Source: an uncultured Oscillospiraceae bacterium
GTDB lineage: Bacteria; Bacillota; Clostridia; Oscillospirales; Oscillospiraceae
Assembly (NCBI GenBank): GCA_947625845.1
Contig: CANQQB010000003.1
Coordinates: 1-64,000, forward strand
Direction: 5' to 3'
DNA: 64,000 bases
Part shown: positions 19,084-26,689 of the stretch, in pieces
Layout: every line of letters starts with the position of its first letter
Numbering within the stretch: position 1 is the stretch's first letter
The notes under the pieces: model-generated
What the model saw: the letters and a program-made list of their open reading frames with translations, nothing else
What the model was told of the DNA's origin: nothing
Database searches by the model: none
Translations under genes and position numbers: made by a program

Positions 19084-20001
19084 TTGGCAAATTGGTTAGA
19101 GGTGACCATCCCCGCCCACGGGGACCCGGAGGCGCTGTGCGACCAGCTCACCGGCATGGGGCTGGAGGGCTTCGTCATCGAGGACGAGCGGGACTTCAAG
19201 AACTTTTTGGAGAACAATACCCAGTACTGGGACTTTGTGGACGAGAAGCTGGAAAAGTCCCTGACCGGGGCCAGCCGGGTGAAGCTGTGGGTGGCGGACG
19301 ACACCCAGGGCCGGGCCATCGTCGCGGACCTGTATGAGAAGGGCCTTGACCCTGCGAGCCGGCCGGTGGCCGACGCGGACTGGGAGAACAACTGGCGGGA
19401 CTATTACCAGCCCATCGAGATCGGGGAACACCTGGTCATCGTGCCCCAGTGGCAGAACTACGGCGGGGACCGCACGCCGGTGAAGCTGGACCCCGGCCTG
19501 CTGTTCGGCACCGGTGACCACCCCACCACCCGCATGTGCCTGGCCGCCGTGGAGAAGTATGCCCGGCCCGGCGGGAGCGTGCTGGATCTGGGCTGCGGCA
19601 GCGGTATTCTGGGCATCGCCGCGGCGGTGCTGGGAGCCGGACCCATCGTGGCCGCCGACGTGGACGCAAAGGCCCCGGATATCGTCCGCGCCAACGCCGA
19701 GCTGAACGGCGTGGCGGACGCGTTCACCGTCCACGTGGGGGACGTGATCGGCTCCGGGACCCTCCGGTCCAGGCTTGGCGGGGACTACGCGCTGGTGCTG
19801 GCCAACATCGTGGCCGACGTGATCATCCCCCTGGCGCCCCACGTCCCGGCGTTCATGGCCCCGGACGGGACCTTCGTCTGCTCCGGCATCATAGACGGCC
19901 GCCAGGACGAGGTAGCCGCCGCGCTGGAAAAAGCGGGCCTCGCCGTCACAGAGCACAACACATTGGAGGAATGGCACGCGTTCGTGTGCCGGAAAGCGTA
20001 A
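19084..20001 (+). CDS. prmA: Ribosomal protein L11 methyltransferase PrmA
   Basis: SAM-dependent enzyme that trimethylates ribosomal protein L11. The 305-residue protein starts at TTG 19084 (MANWLEVTIPAHGDPEALCDQLTG). The N-terminal L11-recognition domain contains DADWENNWRDYYQPIEIGEHLVIVPQW. The catalytic domain has LDPGLLFGTGDHPTTRMCL, SAM motif I VLDLGCGSGILGIAA, motif II-like VAADVDAKAPDIVRAN, and VLANIVADVIIPLAP. Its length is typical. The ribosome-binding sequence GGAGGGAGAG belongs to the end of a family A repeat, so the repeat has either landed here or been co-opted. spo0A follows 255 bases downstream. Confidence 0.95.
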   Translation: MANWLEVTIPAHGDPEALCDQLTGMGLEGFVIEDERDFKNFLENNTQYWDFVDEKLEKSLTGASRVKLWVADDTQGRAIVADLYEKGLDPASRPVADADWENNWRDYYQPIEIGEHLVIVPQWQNYGGDRTPVKLDPGLLFGTGDHPTTRMCLAAVEKYARPGGSVLDLGCGSGILGIAAAVLGAGPIVAADVDAKAPDIVRANAELNGVADAFTVHVGDVIGSGTLRSRLGGDYALVLANIVADVIIPLAPHVPAFMAPDGTFVCSGIIDGRQDEVAAALEKAGLAVTEHNTLEEWHAFVCRKA

Positions 20002-20062
20002 GACAAAATCAAATCAAGTCATCCGCGCCCGCTCGGTTTGGAGAGGGCGCGGTTGTTCTATT

Positions 20063-20101
20063 TTCGACGCTTTCCCCTTTAAAGCGTCGAAATCCGTCGA
20101 A
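20063..20101. promoter_or_regulatory. Cluster of three 0A-box-like sites upstream of spo0A
   Basis: TTCGACG (20063-20069), CGTCGAA (20085-20091) and CGTCGAA (20095-20101) each differ by one base from the Spo0A box TGTCGAA. The first two sit in a 12-base inverted repeat TTTCGACGCTTT/AAAGCGTCGAAA. They end 51 bases before the promoter -35. Autoregulation by Spo0A is the likely reading, though the dyad could also act as a weak terminator for prmA. Confidence 0.55.
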
Positions 20102-20151
20102 GCGCGTAGTTTTATGTCAACAAAAAATCCCGCCGTTTATCCTGTTTTTTG

Positions 20152-20180
20152 TTGCAAAAGAACAGGCGTTATGGTAAATT
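20152..20180 (+). promoter_or_regulatory. Promoter candidate for spo0A
   Basis: TTGCAA (20152-20157), 17 bases, TAAATT (20175-20180) preceded by TGG as an extended -10. It lies about 75 bases before the ATG. I could not find a convincing sigma-H promoter. Confidence 0.5.
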
Positions 20181-20256
20181 GTAAAAGCTGACACCGGAAC
20201 CGGTGAAAGAGAGAGAAAGGCGGTCCGAAAACTGATACAGGGAGGATAATGCGAAA

Positions 20257-21051
20257 ATGGACGCGAAAACACGTATCATCATTGCCGACACCAGTGAGGA
20301 ATTTCGGAACATGCTGGCGGAGGCCATCAACGCCGAGGAAGACATGGAGGTGGCGGGCACGGCGGGGGACGGACAGGAGGCGCTGGCGCTGGCCCAGTCG
20401 CTGCGGCCGGACGTGCTGCTGACGGATCTGGTGCTGGCCCGGCTGGACGGGCTGGGGCTGCTGGCGGCGCTGGCGGAGCGGGAGAAGGCGCCGGCGGCCA
20501 TCGTCCTGTCCGGGTTTTTCAACGACCGGGTAGTGACGGCCTGCTCCGAGCTGGGGGTCTATTACTTCATGCCCAAGCCCTGTGACATCCCCAATCTGCT
20601 CACCCACATCCGGCAGGTTGCCGCCGAGCGCAGCCGGGAAAACACCCCCCCGAGTTCTCAGGGCGTGGCCATCGCGCCCATGCCCAAGGAGCCCAGTCTG
20701 GAGGCCGTGGTCACCGATATCATCCATGAGATCGGCGTGCCGGCCCATATCAAGGGCTATCAATACCTGCGGGAGGCCATCATCCTGACGGTGAACGACA
20801 TGGACGCCATCAACGCCGTGACGAAGGTGCTCTACCCCGCCGTGGCGAAGAAGTTCGGCACCACCCCCAGCCGGGTGGAGCGTGCCATCCGCCACGCCAT
20901 CGAGGTGGCCTGGGACCGGGGCGATCTGGAGACGCTGCAAAAGTTCTTTGGCTACACCGTGAGCAATATCAAGGGCAAGCCCACCAATTCGGAGTTCATC
21001 GCCATGATCGCCGATTCCCTGACCCTGAGAAGAAAGGACAGAATGGCGTAA
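20257..21051 (+). CDS. spo0A: Sporulation master regulator Spo0A
   Basis: Response regulator that, when phosphorylated, commits the cell to endospore formation. The 264-residue protein has a receiver ([15 protein letters not shown]; phospho-acceptor in [17 protein letters not shown]; Lys in MPKPCD) and the Spo0A-specific effector domain from about residue 148. The latter is almost the Bacillus sequence: [53 protein letters not shown] and [21 protein letters not shown]. The second residue of the receiver acid pair is Thr rather than Asp. The usual neighbour spoIVB is absent; prmA is upstream. Possible 0A boxes precede the promoter and a strong terminator follows. Confidence 0.98.
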   Translation: MDAKTRIIIADTSEEFRNMLAEAINAEEDMEVAGTAGDGQEALALAQSLRPDVLLTDLVLARLDGLGLLAALAEREKAPAAIVLSGFFNDRVVTACSELGVYYFMPKPCDIPNLLTHIRQVAAERSRENTPPSSQGVAIAPMPKEPSLEAVVTDIIHEIGVPAHIKGYQYLREAIILTVNDMDAINAVTKVLYPAVAKKFGTTPSRVERAIRHAIEVAWDRGDLETLQKFFGYTVSNIKGKPTNSEFIAMIADSLTLRRKDRMA

Positions 21052-21070
21052 GCCGACAAGATACAAAACG

Positions 21071-21104
21071 CGCCCCCCGGACACTTGTCCGGGGGGCGTT
21101 GGTT
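21071..21104 (+). terminator. Intrinsic terminator of spo0A
   Basis: Thirteen-base stem CGCCCCCCGGACA/TGTCCGGGGGGCG with a 2-3 base loop, followed by TTGGTTT. It begins 20 bases after the spo0A stop. Confidence 0.9.
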
Positions 21105-21116
21105 TATAAAAACCGC

Positions 21117-21145
21117 TTGTCATGGGGCGGCTGGCGTGGTATACT
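21117..21145 (+). promoter_or_regulatory. Promoter of the structured leader RNA
   Basis: TTGTCA (21117-21122), 17 bases, TATACT (21140-21145). The expected start point (about 21151-21153) coincides with the 5' strand of the first helix of the leader RNA. Confidence 0.78.
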
Positions 21146-21150
21146 GGCCC

Positions 21151-21312
21151 TACCACGCAACCGAATATTACACCCTATCTGCGGGTACGTTCTTACTTGG
21201 TAAGAACGTATCTCCGGCTTGGTGTATCCGTAGGTGGGTGTATCAAGGTTGCGTGGTGGCAATCGGGGCTATGCGTTTTTACAGCGTGTGGCCTCCGGGC
21301 CACACGTTTTTT
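21151..21312 (+). ncRNA. Structured RNA, candidate orphan riboswitch or sRNA, ending in an intrinsic terminator
   Basis: Four nested helices can be drawn by eye. P1 pairs CUACCACGCAACC (21150-21162) with GGUUGCGUGGUGG (21247-21259). P2 pairs UACACCC (21169-21175) with GGGUGUA (21236-21242). P3 pairs CUGCGG (21179-21184) with CCGUAG (21228-21233). P4 is the hairpin UACGUUCUUAC-UUG-GUAAGAACGUA (21186-21210). A 17-nt single-stranded stretch (UCUCCGGCUUGGUGUAU, 21211-21227) joins P4 to P3. Then comes a terminator, CGUGUGGCC/GGCCACACG plus UUUUUU (21285-21312), just before the AAGGAGGA of the next gene. I do not recognise the fold; 6S RNA is an alternative. Confidence 0.6.
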
Positions 21313-21331
21313 ATTTTAAGGAGGAAAGAAA

Positions 21332-22315
21332 ATGAAGAAGTCTATCGCGTTTCTTTTGGCTGTGACCCTGTGCCTGTCTCTTGCTGTGGCGGGCTTTGCC
21401 GCCGGGGAAGAGGCTCCGGAAGAAGAGGCCATAGAGATCACCGCCGAAAACTGGTCAGAATACTTTGTCCTGGCCCCGGAATATGAGGGGAAAGTGACCG
21501 GGTATGAGATCGAAGAGGTCCGAGGCAGCGTCACCCTCAAGGCGGCGCCCAATATGGAGGACGCGGTGGAGGTGCCCATCACACTGGAAAACTGGACAAG
21601 TTTCTTTGAGATCGCACCGGAACAGATCGAAGAGAAGAACTCTTTTGGCGAACTGGAGTCCTTGCATGGGGGCTACCACGTCTATCTGCGGGAGGAATTT
21701 AAGGACGCCCTTGTCCCCTCCGAGGACAGTTGTGTGGCATTTGCTTTTAGCTTTGATTCGGTATTACATTCCGTGAGTATCCAGAATGAAGACGGAACCT
21801 GGACATCTTATGGCGATGCAGCAACTACCAGGGAAAACCTGGCCAATGGCAGCGCATACACGATCAATGAGTACGCAGATTCCTCCGCCGGAGACGCCCT
21901 GTTCGAGGCGGATCAGCCGGGAGGCGCATTGATCAGCAACTTCCCGGTGTTTATAAAGGAACTCTTTCCCATTGCCGAGAGCGATGAGGACGGCATGCTG
22001 ACAACGCAAGAGTGCACGAACTTCCAGGCGACCCGGGTGGAGGGCAGCATCTTCCTGGCGGGCATAGACCCGGAGGTGCTGGAAGCGGCGATGCATCCGC
22101 CGAAGGAGTATGATGAGCTGAGCGTAGGCGGCAGCGGCGACGCGGTCGCGGCGTTGCAGCAGGCCCTGATCGACCAGGGCTTCCTGAGCGGCGTGGCAGA
22201 CGGATACTACGGCGACGGCACTGCGGCGGCCGTGGCGGCGTTCCAGGGCAGCGTCGGGCTGGAGGCCACAGGCACGGCGGACTCGGAGACGCAGCGCGCG
22301 CTGTTTGGCGACTGA
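21332..22315 (+). CDS. Exported protein with C-terminal peptidoglycan-binding domain
   Basis: Secreted protein of 327 residues. The signal peptide is MKKSIAFLLAVTLCLSLAVAGFAAG with probable cleavage near residue 24. An acidic stretch follows, then an unrecognised domain with two related phrases, ITAENWSEYFVLAPE and ITLENWTSFFEIAPE, suggesting an internal duplication over about residues 35-110. The C-terminal 65 residues form a PGBD1-like domain (GDAVAALQQALIDQGFLSGVADGYYGDGTAAAVAAFQ) that should bind cell-wall glycan. A perfect AAGGAGGA precedes the ATG. The gene sits behind the structured leader and terminator, so its expression may be attenuated. Enzymatic activity is not evident. Confidence 0.8.
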   Translation: MKKSIAFLLAVTLCLSLAVAGFAAGEEAPEEEAIEITAENWSEYFVLAPEYEGKVTGYEIEEVRGSVTLKAAPNMEDAVEVPITLENWTSFFEIAPEQIEEKNSFGELESLHGGYHVYLREEFKDALVPSEDSCVAFAFSFDSVLHSVSIQNEDGTWTSYGDAATTRENLANGSAYTINEYADSSAGDALFEADQPGGALISNFPVFIKELFPIAESDEDGMLTTQECTNFQATRVEGSIFLAGIDPEVLEAAMHPPKEYDELSVGGSGDAVAALQQALIDQGFLSGVADGYYGDGTAAAVAAFQGSVGLEATGTADSETQRALFGD

Positions 22316-22381
22316 ATACCACCCGCGGGCGGACTTGCGGGCGCGGGGGTTTTATGGCATAATACCGGCGAGGTGACACAT

Positions 22382-22843
22382 ATGGACCGGGAGGAGTATA
22401 TGCGCGCGGCGGCGGAGCTGGCGCGGGAGGCTGCGGCCACCGGCGACGTGCCGGTGGGGTGCGTGATCGCGGACCGTGCCGGGCGCATCATCGGCCGTGG
22501 CCGCAACCGGCGGGAGGAACGCAAAAGCGCCGTGCGCCATGCGGAGATCGAGGCCATCGAACAGGCCTGCGCCGCCGTTGGCTCCTGGCGGCTGGACGGG
22601 TGCGCGCTGTACGTGACGCTGGAGCCCTGCCCCATGTGCGCCGGGGCCATCATCAACGCCCGTATCCCCGTGGTGGTCTACGGCGCCAAGGAACCGCAGA
22701 CCGGCTCCTGCGGCAGCGTCATCAACCTGTTCGAGGAACGCTACGGTTTCCGCCCCGCTATCTACGGCGGCGTGCTGGCCGACGAGTGCGCCGGGCTGCT
22801 GCGGGAGTTTTTTCAGGATATGCGAACCGCCTCGCTTCCATGA
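22382..22843 (+). CDS. tadA: tRNA adenosine(34) deaminase TadA
   Basis: Zinc deaminase that converts A34 to inosine in tRNA-Arg(ACG). I start at ATG 22382 (MDREEYMRAAAELAREAA), 153 residues; the ORF track begins three codons earlier at GTG. Zinc and catalytic motifs are HAEIEAIEQA near residue 57 and PCPMCAGAIINARI near 85-90. GDVPVGCVIADRAG and YGAKEPQTGSCGSVINLF are typical TadA. The stop codon lies in the loop of its own terminator. The SRP RNA and dnaX often found downstream of tadA in Firmicutes are not here. Confidence 0.95.
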   Translation: MDREEYMRAAAELAREAAATGDVPVGCVIADRAGRIIGRGRNRREERKSAVRHAEIEAIEQACAAVGSWRLDGCALYVTLEPCPMCAGAIINARIPVVVYGAKEPQTGSCGSVINLFEERYGFRPAIYGGVLADECAGLLREFFQDMRTASLP

Positions 22844-22857
22844 GCGAGGCGGTTTTT
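22825..22857 (+). terminator. Intrinsic terminator overlapping the end of tadA
   Basis: AACCGCCTCGCT/AGCGAGGCGGTT with a 5-base loop, then TTTTTGTT. The left arm encodes the last tadA codons and the TGA is at the loop and right arm. Confidence 0.9.
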
Positions 22858-22863
22858 GTTGTG

Positions 22864-23006
22864 TCTCTCCCTCCGTCACGGCTGGCGCCGTGCCACCTCC
22901 CCCGTCAGGGGGAGGCGGGGGCTTCGCCCCCGAAATCGGCCCCAACGGGGCCGGCCCCCTCTGACGAGGGGGCTGTCAGCGCCTCTGGCGCTGACTGGGG
23001 GAGAGA
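22864..23006. repeat. Family A palindromic element, full copy
   Basis: Left half TCTCTCCCTCCGTCACGGC...GCCGTG, CCTCCCCCGTCAGGGGGAGG, GGGGGCTTCGCCCCC; right half GGCCCC...GGGGCC, CCCCCTCTGACGAGGGGG, CAGCGCC...GGCGCTG, ending GACTGGGGGAGAGA. The terminal TCTCTCCC and GGGGAGAGA are inverted. It lies between convergent tadA and the glycosyltransferase. Confidence 0.88.
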
Positions 23007-23019
23007 AAAACTATGATAT

Positions 23020-23964
23020 TTATTTGACTTTCGTCACGTCCTCGCCGTTTGTCTCGCTGACGATGAAGTGCGGCCGGCGCTTTGTCTCCAGGTAGGTCTT
23101 GGCCAGGTACTGGCCGATGATGCCCAGGCAGAAAAGCTGGATGCCGCTGACGAATATGATCACCGACATGGTGGATGCCCAGCCGGCCACCGGGTCGCCA
23201 AAAATCAGTTTGCGGATGATCACGAACGCCAGCATGATAAAGGCGAAGGCGGTCATGATGAAGCCGAACAGGCTCATGAAGCGCAAAGGCGACTGGGAGA
23301 AGCTTATCACGCCGTCCACGGCGTATTTGGTCAGGCCCCAGAAGCTCCACTTGGATCTGCCGGCCACACGCTCCACGTTCTCGTAGGGCACCCAGCAGGT
23401 GCGGAACCCCACCCAGCCGAACAGGCCCTTGGAAAACCGGTTATACTCGCTCATGGCCACGATGGCGTCCGCCATATCCCGCGTCATGAGCCGGAAATCC
23501 CGCGCTCCGTCCACGATCTCCGTGTCGGACATGTGGTTGACGATCTTATAGAACAGCCGCGCGAAAAAGCTGCGAATTTTCGGCTCCCCGGCACGGGTCA
23601 CCCGCCTCGCCGCCGCGCAGTCGTATGCCCCGCTCTGGAGCTTTTCCAGCATCACCGGCAGCAATTCCGGAGGGTCCTGCATGTCCGCGTCCATCACGGC
23701 CACATAGTCACCCCGGGCGTTGCAGAACCCGGCGTACATGGCCGCCTCCTTGCCGAAGTTCCGGGACAGGGACAGGTACGTCACCCGGCTGTCCTTTTTG
23801 GCCAGGTCGCGCATCAGGTCCAGGGTGCCGTCGGCGGAGCCGTCGTCCACCAGGAGCATTTCGTACGCGCAGTCCATCTTCTCCAGCACGGCGGAGCACG
23901 CCTCGTAAAAGCGCGGCAGCGCCTCCCGCTCGTTGTAGCAGGGCACGATCAGAGACAGGAGCAT
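23020..23964 (-). CDS. Family 2 glycosyltransferase, polyprenyl-phosphate sugar transferase type
   Basis: Membrane glycosyltransferase of 314 residues from ATG 23964, preceded by AAGGAGGTAACCTT; the ORF-track start lies 13 codons upstream. The GT-A domain begins MLLSLIVPCYNEREALPRF and has LLVDDGSADGTLDLM, LSRNFGKEAAMYAGF and the DxD-type VMDADMQDPPELLP. Two C-terminal TM segments are FGFIMTAFAFIMLAFVIIRKLIF and SVIIFVSGIQLFCLGIIGQYLAKTYLE. This is the GtrB/YkcC/DPM1-like architecture, which loads a sugar onto undecaprenyl phosphate for transfer to surface polymers. It follows cinA by 22 bases. Confidence 0.92.
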   Translation of the reverse strand: MLLSLIVPCYNEREALPRFYEACSAVLEKMDCAYEMLLVDDGSADGTLDLMRDLAKKDSRVTYLSLSRNFGKEAAMYAGFCNARGDYVAVMDADMQDPPELLPVMLEKLQSGAYDCAAARRVTRAGEPKIRSFFARLFYKIVNHMSDTEIVDGARDFRLMTRDMADAIVAMSEYNRFSKGLFGWVGFRTCWVPYENVERVAGRSKWSFWGLTKYAVDGVISFSQSPLRFMSLFGFIMTAFAFIMLAFVIIRKLIFGDPVAGWASTMSVIIFVSGIQLFCLGIIGQYLAKTYLETKRRPHFIVSETNGEDVTKVK

Positions 23965-23986
23965 AAGGTTACCTCCTTTGCGCAAA

Positions 23987-25255
23987 TCATTCCGCCGGGG
24001 CATATGCCTCCGGGACCACGGCCAGCCCCTGCAAATACCGCCGGAGCATGTCGAAGGCGTGGCTGGCGGCGAGCTGGCGGACCCGCTCCCGGCCTGTGCC
24101 CAGATGCAGCTCCCGGACCAGCACCTGTTCCCCGTCCGCTAATCCCACGAACACCGTGCCCACAGGGTGCACCCCGTCCCCGTCGGGACCGGCCAGACCC
24201 GTAGCGGAAAGGCCCACGTCCGCGCCCACGGCTCTGCGCACGCCAACGGCCATCGCCGCGGCCACCTCACGGGACACCGCGCCTTTTTCGGCGATGAGCT
24301 CCGGGTCGATGCCCAAGAGCGCGGCCTTGACCTGGTCGCAGTAGGTCACCGCGCCGCCCTTGAACACCGCCGATGCGCCGGGCAAGGCGGTGAACCGCTG
24401 GCCGATGAGCCCGCCGGTCAGGCTCTCCGCCGCCGAAAGCGTCAGGCCCCGCTCCTTCATAATGTCCAGCGCCAGGGATTCCAGGCTGGGCACGTCCACG
24501 CCGTAGACCTTGTCCCCCAGCGCGGCAAGCACCATGTCCGTCACCGGCCGGCACATTTCCTCCGCCGCCGCCTGGGTGGGGGCCTTGGCGGTGACCCGGA
24601 GCATGACCTCCCCGAACTTGGCGTAGGTGGCCAGCGTCGGATTTTCCATCCGCTCCATCTTAGAGCGGAGCATGCTCTCCACCGCGCTCTCGCCGATGCC
24701 GAAAACCTTGATCTGGCGGGAGAAGATCACGTCGGCGGCCAGGCTCTTCAGGTACGGCGCGGCGCACGCGTCGAACATGGGAAGGCACTCCCGCGGCGGG
24801 CCGGGCAGCATGAGCACATGCACGCCGCCTTCCTCAAAGGCGCAGCCGGGGGCGGTGCCCCAGTCGTTGTGGAACACCGTGCAATTTTCCGGCAGATACG
24901 CCTGCTGGAGGTTGTTGTCGGTGTATTTCGTGGAGGTGTTCCCGGCGAACCATGCCTTGAGAAACGCCGCCTCGTCCTGGTGCAGTTCCAGCTTCCGGCC
25001 GAAGCACTCCGCCAGCACGGTCTTGGTCAGATCGTCGTAGGTAGGCCCCAGGCCGCCGGTGGTGATGATCAGGTCGGCGCGCTTGCGGGCGATGGCAACG
25101 GCCTCGGCCAGACGGCCGGGATTGTCCCCCACCACCGTGTGCCAAAACACGTTGACCCCCAGCGCAGCCAGCCGGTCGGACAGCTCCGCCGCGTCGGTGT
25201 TCACCGTGTTGCCCAGCAAAAGTTCCGTGCCAACGGATAATATCTCACAGTTCAT
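23987..25255 (-). CDS. cinA: CinA-family protein with NMN deamidase domain
   Basis: Two-domain protein of 422 residues. The N-terminal molybdopterin-binding-like domain starts MNCEILSVGTELLLGNTVNTDAAELSDRLAALG and has TTGGLGPTYDDLTK near 70 and MLPGPPRECLPMFD. The C-terminal PncC domain starts near 262 (TLSAAESLTGGLIGQRFTALPGASAVFKGGAVTYCDQVK) with VSREVAAAMAVG and LSATGLAGPDGDGVHPVGTVFVGL. The family cleaves NMN to NaMN and ADP-ribose-like compounds in pyridine-nucleotide salvage; a competence link is known in some Gram-positives. It precedes the glycosyltransferase on the same strand. The AGAGGTGATACACC ribosome site is reasonable. Confidence 0.95.
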   Translation of the reverse strand: MNCEILSVGTELLLGNTVNTDAAELSDRLAALGVNVFWHTVVGDNPGRLAEAVAIARKRADLIITTGGLGPTYDDLTKTVLAECFGRKLELHQDEAAFLKAWFAGNTSTKYTDNNLQQAYLPENCTVFHNDWGTAPGCAFEEGGVHVLMLPGPPRECLPMFDACAAPYLKSLAADVIFSRQIKVFGIGESAVESMLRSKMERMENPTLATYAKFGEVMLRVTAKAPTQAAAEEMCRPVTDMVLAALGDKVYGVDVPSLESLALDIMKERGLTLSAAESLTGGLIGQRFTALPGASAVFKGGAVTYCDQVKAALLGIDPELIAEKGAVSREVAAAMAVGVRRAVGADVGLSATGLAGPDGDGVHPVGTVFVGLADGEQVLVRELHLGTGRERVRQLAASHAFDMLRRYLQGLAVVPEAYAPAE

Positions 25256-25297
25256 GGTGTATCACCTCTACCTTGTCGAAGGCTTACTGCCGGTGTA

Positions 25298-25436
25298 TCT
25301 CTCCCTCCGTCGCGGCTGCGCCGCGCCACCTCCCTCGTCAGAGGGAGGCGGGGGCTTTGCCCCCGAATCGGCCCCTACCGGGGCCGGCCCCCTCTGACGA
25401 GGGGGCTGTCACGCGTCAGCGTGACTGGGGGAGAGA
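25298..25436. repeat. Family A palindromic element, full copy
   Basis: TCTCTCCCTCCGTCGCGGC...GCCGCGCC, CCTCCCTCGTCAGAGGGAGG, GGGGGCTTTGCCCCC, GGCCCC...GGGGCC, CCCCCTCTGACGAGGGGG, CACGCGTCAGCGTG, ending TGGGGGAGAGA. It lies between the M29 peptidase stop and the cinA start. Confidence 0.88.
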
Positions 25437-25443
25437 ACAAAAA

Positions 25444-26685
25444 TCAGAACGCAAAGTTCCCCTCCACAAACACGGGGACCTCTCTCCCGTCGTGGGTGGT
25501 GCCCACGATGGCCAGGTCCTTGGTCCCCACCATGAAGTCCACGTGGTTGATGGACTGGTTGAGGCCGGCGGCCTTCTGCTGCTCCTCCGTCATGTCCGCA
25601 CCGCCTTTGATGCAGGTGGGGTAGGACGAGCCGAAGGCCAGGTGGCAGGAGGCGTTTTCGTCGAACAGCGTCTCATAGAACAAAACGCCCTTGTTCCGGA
25701 TGGGACTGTCGTATGGCACCAGGGCGACCTCGCCCAGATAATGGGACCCCTCGTCCAGGTCGATGGAGTGGCGCAGGATGTCCTCCCCCTCCGCCGCGTG
25801 CACGTCCACGATGCGGCCGTCCTGGAAGTCCAGGGTAAAATCCTTCACCAGATTCCCGTCCAGCGCCAGAGGCAGCGCCGCGTACACCCGGCCGTTCACC
25901 CCGTCCCACTTAGGAGCGGTGAAAATTTCCTCCGTGGGCATGTTGGCCACGAACTCGACGCCTTCAGCGCTTTTTTCGCTGCCCCCCTGCCAGACGTGAT
26001 GCTCCGGCAGCTGGACGGTCAGGTCCGTGCCCAAAGAGTTTACATAATGCAGGCTCCTGAAATCATAGCCGTTCAGCGTCTCGCACCGGCGGGCAACAGT
26101 GGCGATATGCTCCCGCCAGCGCTGGACGGCCCGGCCGTCCCCGGTAACGCGGCACACGTCGAATATGGCGTCCCACAGCGCGTCCATGGCCTCCGGTTCA
26201 GGCTTGTCCGGGAAGACCTTTTTCGCCCAGGCGGGCGTGGGGTGCGCGCCGATGGACCACTGGAAGCGGCTGGCGGTCATGGCCTCATAGTACGCCTTAT
26301 TGCCCTCGCCGGCCACCCGCTGCCAGGTCTGCATGCGCTTGGGGTCCACGCCCCTGAAAAGCTCCGGGTCGGAGCCGACGATGGCCAGGTTGGGGGCTTT
26401 TTTCTCCAGCAGCCAGGCCCACTTCTCCTTCATATAGGCGGGGTATTCGGCGAAAACCGCCTCGTCCGCCCGCAGATACTTGGCCCGGTCGACAAAGTCG
26501 TCGTGCCAGTCCGCCAGCACGTCCCGCGCCCCACAGTCGTAGCACGCCGCCGCGCACAGCCGGGCCAGGGGCGCGCAATCCAGCGGCGCGTTGATCCGGG
26601 CCGTCTGCCCCGGTTGCACGTTCATGCCCACCTCCACCAGCAGGCGAGCGTATTCGTTCAGTTTCGCGTCAAAATTCTCGACCAT
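25444..26685 (-). CDS. Aminopeptidase, M29 family
   Basis: Cytoplasmic metallo-aminopeptidase of the AmpS/PepS/aminopeptidase T type that removes N-terminal residues from peptides. The 413-residue protein begins MVENFDAKLNEYARLLVEVGMNVQPGQTARI. M29 landmarks are EFVANMPTEEIFTAPKWDGVNGRVYAALPL with metal-ligand glutamates, VHAAEGEDILRHSIDLDEGSHYLGEVALVPYDSP, FYETLFDENASCHLAFGSSYPTCI and the terminal NHVDFMVGTKDLAIVGTTHDGREVPVFVEGNF. Length and order fit the family. It is 4 bases downstream of thiI, so the two are co-transcribed, with yifB upstream. Confidence 0.94.
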   Translation of the reverse strand: MVENFDAKLNEYARLLVEVGMNVQPGQTARINAPLDCAPLARLCAAACYDCGARDVLADWHDDFVDRAKYLRADEAVFAEYPAYMKEKWAWLLEKKAPNLAIVGSDPELFRGVDPKRMQTWQRVAGEGNKAYYEAMTASRFQWSIGAHPTPAWAKKVFPDKPEPEAMDALWDAIFDVCRVTGDGRAVQRWREHIATVARRCETLNGYDFRSLHYVNSLGTDLTVQLPEHHVWQGGSEKSAEGVEFVANMPTEEIFTAPKWDGVNGRVYAALPLALDGNLVKDFTLDFQDGRIVDVHAAEGEDILRHSIDLDEGSHYLGEVALVPYDSPIRNKGVLFYETLFDENASCHLAFGSSYPTCIKGGADMTEEQQKAAGLNQSINHVDFMVGTKDLAIVGTTHDGREVPVFVEGNFAF

Positions 26686-26689
26686 CTTC

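Noticed and set aside
21085-21486. 133-residue ORF across the leader RNA
   Set aside because: It runs through a terminator and into the next gene in another frame; the RNA structure explains the region better.
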